DNA from: Phymorhynchus buccinoides
Taxonomy: Eukaryota; Mollusca; Gastropoda; Neogastropoda; Raphitomidae
Length of the DNA: 64,000 bases
Reading direction: 5' to 3'
NCBI GenBank assembly: GCA_017654935.2
Contig: CM065687.1
Coordinates: 16,120,677 to 16,184,676 of the forward strand
Numbering within the stretch: the first letter of the stretch is position 1; each line of letters opens with the position of its first letter. Both the position numbers and the translations under genes were made by a program. The notes below the pieces were generated by a model that saw nothing but the letters and a program-made list of their open reading frames with translations, was not told where the DNA came from and did no database searches. Below, one piece after another: positions 1 through 9,300 of this stretch.

Positions 1-221
1 ATTCATTTTAAGGGGGAAAAGTATTGAATTCTGACTTAACAAGCCTGGAATAAGCTTCAAATTGAGTACGATTTGACTTTTGTTTTTACAGCTTGCCCCC
101 CTGGACCCCTGCCCTGTCTGTTTTTTTAATTTCCACAGTTGCATCCATGCTAATACATGTCGTATCAAAAGACTTTCAAAACAAAAAACAACAAGGAGTC
201 ATCGTTGTACGTGAAACTTAC

Positions 222-374
222 CGTTTCCTCCTTCACTTTAGTTTTGTCATGTCTGTGCTCATGGTGGTGTTTGTCGTGGCGCTCCCCTCTGTCCCGGCTC
301 TTGTCCTTGTTCTTCTTCTTCTTCTCCTTGTCGCGACGCTTCTCCTTCTTCTCTTTACGGTGGTGCTCCTTATC
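222..374 (-). CDS. TAF3: TAF3 coding exon 5 (Lys/Arg/His-rich segment)
   Basis: A 153-nt exon of exactly 51 codons, phase 0 at both ends. Acceptor GTGCAG|GATAAG at 374, donor GAAACG|GTAAGT at 222. It encodes DKEHHRKEKKEKRRDKEKKKK followed by RDRGERHDKHHHEHRHDKTK and VKEET. Vertebrate TAF3 has the same kind of KEKKKDKKEKKKK tract between the disordered region and the PHD finger. It joins exon 4 as KSR|DKEHH without a frame change. The next exon should carry the linker and PHD finger and is not within the 221 bases to its left. Confidence 0.82.
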
Positions 375-3300
375 CTGCACAACGTACCCTCTGAGCGTGA
401 ACATTAATAATAATAATAATGATAAATCTTCTATAGCGCTATTCTCCTGACACAGCAGGACTCACCGCGCTTTACATGGAAAAAAAGTGAAAAAAAGTCA
501 GCTTACTCCACGCACACAAGATATTCAAAATACATGTACTTCAAACTATTATCATGTGTATTGATTGTCGATGACGAGATTTATTCCAAATTTTGTTATT
601 TGATTGACTGCTGTAAGTTGTTAATGGTTATTGATCTTCTCTCTCTCTCTCTCTCCCCCCCTCTCTCTCTCTGTGACTTAAATGCGTATATTTCTAAGTT
701 GATGTAATGAATTTTAATGATAATTATTTGGTTGGTATAATTTTGTTTCACACGTTTGATTAATGTTCTTTCAGTTATGTTGTATCTCTGTCATGTTGTT
801 GCACCTAACCTTTATTTCTCTTTTGGAGATATTAAAGTATACTTGAACTTGATGTCACAACCCTGGAGTGACCATTTTTGTTTTAGACAAGTCAGGAAAG
901 ATATATCTCCAGATCGTTTTTTGTTTTTTTAGATTGGGTCTAACAAGTCCCTTTTAGATTGGGTCTAACAAGTCCCTTTTTTTGTTTCATACTAATAAAG
1001 AAGATAGTTTCTCAATTTTTTACATCAGTGAAGGGGCTAAAGAATAAAACGAAAACCGACAGTAACACATCATACTCACACGAGACTTTTCTCTGTGGCG
1101 CTCCTTGTCTTTGGGAATTTCGATCTTGAGTGGCATGACCATCTGCTGGTCTGCGCTGGTGGCAGAAGAAGGGGAGGCAGAGGAGGCAGCCGCAGCAACA
1201 GCGGTGTCCGGGGTGGGAGACTTGATGACCGGCTTAACGTCCACCGGGGACGCGTCCCCTGGAGCCGAAGGTGGCACTGGCGCGGGCGACGCTTCCTTAG
1301 ACGACGGCTCCTTCTCTGCCTGGGAAGGCCTGCGCACGGGGACAGTCGGGGGACTCTCCGCCTCCCCAAACTCAAACACTTTCATTTCCGCGTTGCTGAA
1401 CTTGTCGGACACGAAAGGCTTGAGGTCCACGGGGGTCTGCGGTGGTGGAGGCGGCGGTGCCGACTCGCCCTCTCGTTCTTTGGTCTGAAGTTTGGCCTTC
1501 AGTTTCTTCTTCACCGGGGTCTTGTCCTTGTCCACCTTCCTCTTTTTCCTCTCCTTCACCGGGGCTTTGGAAAGGTCTGTGGTGGAGGTGGAGGCGCTGG
1601 CTGAAGCGGGGTCTGACACGGTTTCCACCTTCACCACTGAGGAAAGAGATGGCTTGCTGTCTTCAGTCCCCTGCCGCAGCACCGCCTCGATCGTGTCATT
1701 GATCGACTTGACGCTTCTCACCCCCGAATCCTCCTCTCTTTCCTTTTTGATCACCTCATCAGCAATAAACGGGCTACTCTTCACGACTTTAGGTTCTAGT
1801 TTTATCTTCCTTGGCCTGCCTCTTTTTCTGGGAGTCTCTGGAGGGTTGGGGGGAAGGACAGACACGCTGGCAGTAACGGCCAGAGTTGCAGACTTTTCAC
1901 TTGTAGAGTTTGTGGCAGAATCTCTGATCACCGCACTGATCGTGTCGTCAATGTTCTTCAAACGAATGCGTTTTTCTTCCTCTTTCTCCTGCGCTCTCCC
2001 CTCAGCTTCCGCAATTATCAGCCTCTGAGGAGAGGTCTCCCCCGACTCGTCGTCAAAAATGTCGGTGGGAGGAAACGCCTGTCTCAACATGAAATCAGAC
2101 TCGGGGGAAGCCACTGACAGCAGGTCACGTTTGTGAGCCTCCGAAGCAGCGGACAGGCCAGACTTGGAGCGAGAAACAGACGTCATTTTATCGGGAGACA
2201 ACAGCAAGTCGATCAGAGAACTGTCCGACCCTCCCTCCACATTGAACGTGCCGGGGTGCCGGCCGCATGCCTCGGTCGCCTTTTTCTTGAATTCACGTTT
2301 CTTTGTTTGACCTTTAGGAGATTTGCCTTTACTCTTCTTTTCGGTGTCCTTTATCCTTGGCTTCTTTGCTGGGGGAGACACACCGCACTCCACAGAATCC
2401 GAAGCCGGCCGTTTCTCCCCTTTCACTTTTTTCTCTTTTTTCTTCGCCTTTTTCCCGTGTTCATCGCCTCCGCTGTGTTCTCTCTTTTTCCTCTTTTTGA
2501 CGCCGTCGGACCTGCTCTTGTTGTCACCGCTTCCACCCAGCGCTGCAAGCCCCTCCTTGCCCGTGGAGGATTCACCAGGCGCATGATCGCCAGCAGCGTT
2601 CTCTTTGTTTTTGTCCGATCCCTCCGGCCCTCTGCTGTCCTTCGAGGGTGCGATGATGTTCCTGACGGTGGGGGGTGGAAGGGCGGTGCTGGGGGCCTTT
2701 CCTCTTCCGCGCAGGCCCAGTACGGTGCCGTCCGGTGCCATTACCACGCTGGACATCTCGTACTGAGAGTGACCGGCCTCCTCAGGAAGGCTGGACGCAG
2801 TGACCCTGAAACATGTCATTAATAATTAAATAGGTAAACATTCAGTATGAATGGTTTTGAACAGTACAGTGGAACCTCCCTTATAAGACCTCCCCTTATA
2901 AGACTCCCTCCCATATAAGACCTACTTTTCTGAGACATTGCCCTTTGTAAGTATTAAAATTTCCTCCCTTATAAGACCTCATTTTGGATGGTTTTTGAAG
3001 GTCTTATTAGGGAGGTTCCACTGTATTGGAAGATCATGGTACAGCATAGTCTTTTGTGGAAGACTATGACTCTCAAACTAGGGGGCATTTGCACTGGCTT
3101 TTGGTGCAGCACCCAAAAGCTTTGGTTGGCTTTTGGGGACCTTTACTAATGCCTTCTGTTTGCAAATCCCTTTGGCAGAGAGAGTGGGCATGTACCCTGG
3201 ACAAGGCTTAACAAATTTTACCCCAGCCCGCCAGAATAGCAGCTGTGCTATCTGCTATCTGGCCATCATATTCGAGTATGACAGACAGGAATAAGTAAAG

Positions 3301-6300
3301 GGATACAGAGGCAGGCACAGGGGTAGGGAAAAAAACATGCAACATTTATAGCTATAGTACAAACATTCGCAATTGTCAAAATCATTGCACTCTATTTACA
3401 AATACACCTTTTTTCAGTTTACAAAAGAAAATCATTGTGTTCAAATTGTTCGGAAATAACTATTATGGAATGAGCTGCGCATAAGCCCATGAGATAATAT
3501 TTTCCATGTTATCTATTATCTTTCTGCCTTACTCAGTTACTGGTCCTTTCTCCTGCTTTTTTTCAAGAAAAACTTACATAGATTTCTTTTTTCAGACGAA
3601 GACGGACATGCTGGGCCTAACTATTTCTTAGTTAGGCGCATAATGGAAGCATGACGCATCTGCGCTCAACTGTCCGAGCGATCGACGAAGAAGAAGACCA
3701 CTGATACAATCATGAAAACTGGTACAAAGCATAATTTTAAAAAAGAACAGAATCCATTCCAAGGACCACTGTGATCAATCACAACCAACAATTCTGTGCA
3801 GCTAAAGAATAGAATCCAAGGAGCACTGTGATCGATCACAACCAACAGTTCTGTGCAGCTAAAGAATAGAATCCAAGGAGCTCTGTGGTCGATCACAACC
3901 AACAGTTCTGTGCTGCTTAAAGGATAGAATCCAAGGAGCACTGTGGTCGATCACAACCAACAATTCTGTGCTTCTAAAGGATAGAATCCAAGGAGCATTA
4001 TTCTGTGATCGATCACAACCAACAGTTCTGTGCTGCTAAAGGATAGAATCCAAGGAGCACTGTGGTCGATTACAACCAACAATTCTGTGCTGCTAAAGGA
4101 TAGAATCCAAGGAGCACTGTGATCGATCACAACCAACAGTTCTGTGCTGCTAAAGGATAGAACCCAAGGAGCTCTGTGATCGATCACAACCAACAATTCT
4201 GTGCTGCTAAAGGATAGAATCCAAGGAGCACTGTGATCGATCACAACCAACAGTTCTGTGCTGCTAAAGGATAGAACCCAAGGAGCTCTGTGATCGATCA
4301 CAACCAACAATTCTGTGCTGCTAAAGGATAGAATCCAAGGAGCTCTGTGATCGATTACAACCAACAGTTCTGTGCTGCTAAAGGATAGAATCCAAGGAGC
4401 ACTGTGATCGATCACAACCAACAGTTCTGTGCTGCTAAAGGATAGAATCCAAGGAGCACTGTGATCGATCACAACCAACAAGTTCTGTGCTGCTAAAGGA
4501 TAGAATCCAAGGAGCTCTGTGATCGATCACAACCAACAGTTCTGTGCTGCTAAAGGATGGAATCCAAGGAGCACTGTGATCGATCACAACCAACAGTTCT
4601 GTGCTGCTAAAGGATGGAATCCAAGGAGCACTGTGATCGATCACAAGCAACAAGTTTGTGCTGCTAAAGGATAGAATCCAAGGAGCACTGTGATCGATCA
4701 CAAGCAACAAGTTTGTGCTTCCATCTCAAAACTGTCAACAGAAGAAAGACAAGACCACCATACATACAGCAACTCCTCTGAAATGGGAGATATTATATCT
4801 GTAGAAGGAAGACCGAAATTATGAAGTGGGTGAGCAATCAGTGGCATACGAAGGGAGTGCACTAGACAAGGTGAACCTTTCGATCGCCCGGTGTGGCATT
4901 CTCAAAATGGATTTGTTCTTAACATGTCTGCACATGTGAAAAATTATTTTTTGTGTATTGGACGGTTTCAGGTTAGGGATAGGGATAGGAATAGGGCTAG
5001 GGATAGGTTTAGGGTCAATTTAGTGTCGAATACACAAAAAATAAAAATTGATGGTACGTCATGATCGATTTCGCACATGCAAAGACATGTTGAAAAAGAA
5101 TCCATTTTGAGAACGCCACACCGGGACACACCAACAAGAAATAAGGTATACAGAAATACAAGGAGCAAGCATGATCACATCAATGCTACAGTGCATCACT
5201 CCCAATATCTATTATTTTCTAGTATTTGGCAGATCAACCCCCACCCCCACACACCTACACACACACACACACCCCGCCCAAAAAATCACCACAGATATAA
5301 AAAAAATCTGGCCTGTCATTAAAATGTTAATTTGAAGCTGCAACATGAAGAAAGACAAGACCACCATACATACAGCAACTCCTCTGATGGGAGATATTAT
5401 ATCTGATAATTGAAACATCGCCTCGAGGGAAACGTCAAAAGCTTACCTTCAATTCAGTGCAATTCAAACAATATCAAAAGCTGCTTAAAATCTGATTGAT
5501 GGATTAAATACACATGTTCACACACACACACACCAGACCTGCTTACCCACTACACAAGTTTTGAGTAGTCTGGATAGCTGAAATGAGTAGTTTTGGTGCA
5601 AAGTGTGTAGTTTTATTCATTAAACCATCAAATACACACACACCCACAGCTAAGCTAGGGAAGAAACAGCTGCTTCAAGGACTTAGGGGCATTCATACAA
5701 ACCTAACCAAACAAAAAACACAAACACAACACCAAGCTAAGGAAGAAACAGCTGCTAAAAGGACCATCATGAATAGAAAAGGGGGAAATAAAGAGTATTT
5801 TTAAAAATTGAACAACTGTAAAAACACACACATAACAAGAGCCAAAGCCTTCAAGGCTCACTCAAACAGGAACATGTGGGACAACAACAAAGAAAGATTG
5901 AGGGGGGTGTCTAAAGAACAAGATTGCCAATGAAATTTTATAAAGTACAAATGAAACTATCATTAACTCTTAGCATCCTATAAGGAAGTGGCAGAGCCAA
6001 GCCCACAATCCTGTAAGGATCTGGCAGAATGAGCAAGCAATGGGTATGCTTATTCAAAATATTATATTGAAATAATTTGTGAACAAAAGTTAATTAAACT
6101 TTGTAGTAATCTTGCTATGATATTGTTTTCTGTGTTGACAATGTTATTTTTTGCCAATCTGACATTTTGTTTGTTTATTTTGATTGATTATTACGGAACA
6201 CCCCCCAAAATAAAGGTGTGTTCAATAAAGATGTTCAAAAACAACGTGTGGTGAGTTTATTATTAAAACATTGCAGACACAAGTCACTTACATGATCAGA

Positions 6301-9300
6301 GAAACTAAAAGCACAAAATAAACTTACTACTTGCCTTTCTGTAACATTTTGATGATGCAATCAACAGGCAACAATTATGTTCGGTTACGCACACCTGTCA
6401 GTCTCATTGCTGATCATTCGCGATCAAAGTTTTCGTGTGAAAAGTATCTCTATGCTTTGTACAAAGTGTTAAACCACTCTAACTCCGATAAAAATCAATG
6501 AAACTGTCCAATTCACTGTCTAAAATAGTGTCAGAATGCTCGGCCAATGACCGGGCGTCGGAATCGTTTGATTGATTTTCTGCTGATCGGTAGTTGAAGT
6601 TAACCATAGTAGGCACTGCACTATCATGAGTCTCAACAGTCACTTCACTCTGGCCCCTATAACTAAGTCCAAAAGCATGATTGGCACACAATAATTATTT
6701 ATCGGTAAAAACATCGATAACATTGTCATACATCGTTCGGAACGCTGCCATTTTGATGAAAAAAGATCGTCCCAAAAAATTGCAAAGAAAATCGATCAAA
6801 ATTAGCCTTCAATTGACTTCCATGCAAATGGCGGCCATTGCAAAAGGAAGTCGAATGCTTTCCAGCTGTCGTTAAAGCTTCCTCTCTGCATTAGAGTTCC
6901 CACTTCCTTAGCAATATGACTAAACAACGTGGGTGGATCGGTGCGCTTTCATGCGGTTTAGGACTGACGTGAAGTGCGGATCAGTGCGGTATAGGACGCT
7001 AAAAGTTAATGGATACAACTAAAAAACAAAAAGTGCCCGTGCCGAGAATCGGATCCTTAACCATTGGCATGACAGACAGACACTCTACCAATGAGCTACC
7101 GAGGCTTTCAGTGTTGATGAGTTTCTTAACTCATGTTGCCTGTTGAATACTCTCTAACCCACTAATCTAAAATGTTATGTGTTTGTTATCTGCTTACAGT
7201 GTTGTTTAAAGTATTTAATTATTCAAATCATTATTGTTTGAAAGCTTGCATAGACATCTATATGTGTGCAAAGTTTGAACAATGTATGCCTTCTATTTCC
7301 TGTAAAAATGCCAATGTTAAAGTTTGGACATTAGACCACGGACACAACACACACATACACACAACTGAACAACTATCATACTATAGACTCACTTCGTTAA
7401 CACGAGTGAGCCCAAAACCACAGAGATGCCTACCTAATGTTTGACTTTCGGGAACAAACACCTTAATCCAGAACTTTCCACGATTTTTACGGAACATGGC
7501 AAGAATATGTAGCTTACTTCTTGTCATCACAATATGGTTCCTCTTGCTATGCAAATTCACAAGGGCAAAGTTCACAAAATGTAGGAAAATCGATCTTTTG
7601 CATTCTTCCCTAGCTTGGTGAACAGCGGTTTCACAGTGACATTATCATTTGGGGCAAAACTAAATTCAAGTCATCCAGTGAAAAATTTGCTTTCGTTTTC
7701 AGTATTTTCCGCCATATTTAAAGGTATTCTACAAACCGGAAATGATATCGGCCACTCCAGAACTTTATGGTCCAGAAAAATGGTTGCAATGCACAATTTC
7801 GGCAATCTTAACCCTTTCACCGCCAATGTCGCATTTATGCACCACACTGATTTAACATCCACGTCGCTACAAGGCATGAAATTAGGATCTGTTATCCAAG
7901 GACCTTATGTTGCTAATTTTGGGAGACAAGGAAAGGCCTAAATTGATACAAGTCACAGGGGGAGTCACAGTATTATAGATGCCAACTTTTCTTCACCCAG
8001 GTAATTTTGACGGAAATGTTTGGCTGAAAATTGCTGGCGGTGAAAGGTTTAAATCTCTCTTACCAACAATTTCAATTTACCGGGACAGGCGGCAGAAAAT
8101 TGTATTGTTTCGAAATACCACGACCAAATTTTGTTTTCAAAGGACAAATACGGGTGTTCCGTGATGGCAGGAATCTGTGCAACCACTACACTTCAAAGAT
8201 CCATGAACTCACCTGGGTCTTTTTCCAGGTGTGAGGGGCTCAGGGGCCGCGGGTGCAGGTGCGTTGTCTCCTGCTGTGGCAGGGTCAGTGGTCCCTGGGG
8301 CCACAGGGACATTGTCCTGCTCTTCTTTCTTAGGGGCCTGCAATGTAGTCTGCTTTGGGCCTGCCTCTTCTGTGGACACAGACAAATTTGTTTGATCAGT
8401 TTGTCGTTTTCTTCGGAAAATAAATAAATAAAGCTTGTGTAACTGTACTGCTGTAACTGAAATATATTACCATATTAATTTTTTTATTATTTTTAATATA
8501 AGGTGACAGTTTTTCTAAATTTCGGGGGGTCCGGCTTATAAAAAGGTGCGCCTTTTACTTTTACAAGTTTTAGTTCGAAAAATATGGCAAGCTTTTCGTA
8601 GTCTTCACATGAAGGACCGGATCAGTAGTTTGATGACTGACAGGAACAAGTTACAGAAGTATTTTATTTTATAAGAATTGGAATTCATGTCTGTAGGAAT
8701 TCAAACTTTAGCAAAGTCACAAGAAAGAGCACCATTGTCTCACTTCAAATTCAATTTTCGAACAGGAAAACCTATCATTTTCTAGACTTTGGTGGGTATA
8801 ACTGAATACTGAATAGGCCTGTCATAATAGAGAACATGTAAGTTTCTCTAGCAATTCTCTTCTTGTTTAGGATAACACATTGAAAATGAAAACAAGAACT
8901 TTGTGCTTAGACTCCCAATGTTAGACTGGCATGTATGATATTCTTCTTCTTCTTCTTCTGCGTTCCCAGGCCATAAGGCCACAATGGGTACGTATGTGTC
9001 CGTTTTCCAGATTTCACTGGTGTCCTCGAAGCATTCACACGGCACATTCCGATTTCGGAGGAGCTCAAAGGAGAAAACTATATGGCACTACAGGATATTG
9101 GTTTTTTAAAAAGGCAGGAGAATGGGCCAAAAAGTCATAAAATTAGATGACACAAAGCAAGGAAAAAGGCAGAGTCAAAGAGAGAGACAGATTATAGAGG
9201 AAGTTACAAGCACAGAACTTCCAGAAGGTGGGGGAACTATTTGTACAGAAGATCCCCCCCGGCATCCCCACGGGGGTATGATATTCAATGGTGATAAGAG

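Larger units (their letters stand above)
5837..7400. repeat. Dispersed repeat F, copy 1, interrupted by a TTAA transposon
   Basis: Two segments, 5837-5966 and 7006-7400, together match 11326-11775. The left segment has CAAAGCCTTCAAGGCTCAC and GTGGGACAACAACA; the right has the tRNA-like piece, then GTTGATGAGTTTCTTAACT, GTTGCCTGTTGAATACTCTC and ACAACTGAACAACTATCATA. The break is filled by the 1039-bp element at 5967-7005. A short piece of the same repeat in reverse is near 56005-56040. Confidence 0.75.

Noticed and set aside
1095..2822. Several plus-strand open frames of 127-229 codons
   Set aside because: Shadows of the GC-rich TAF3 exon 4 on the opposite strand, with no family resemblance.
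3767..4715. Regular repeats resembling a CRISPR array
   Set aside because: Units are contiguous 57-mers with no unique spacers, in an intron of an animal gene. The arrays at 34755 and 43921 fail for the same reason.
6479..6691. 70-codon minus-strand frame rich in Ser/Asp/Glu as a gene
   Set aside because: It lies wholly within the TTAA element and matches no family I know; kept only as a note under that element.
7033..7105. Functional tRNA gene (also 11481-11549 and 55111-55182)
   Set aside because: A and B boxes are present but acceptor stems do not pair and each copy is embedded in a longer dispersed repeat.
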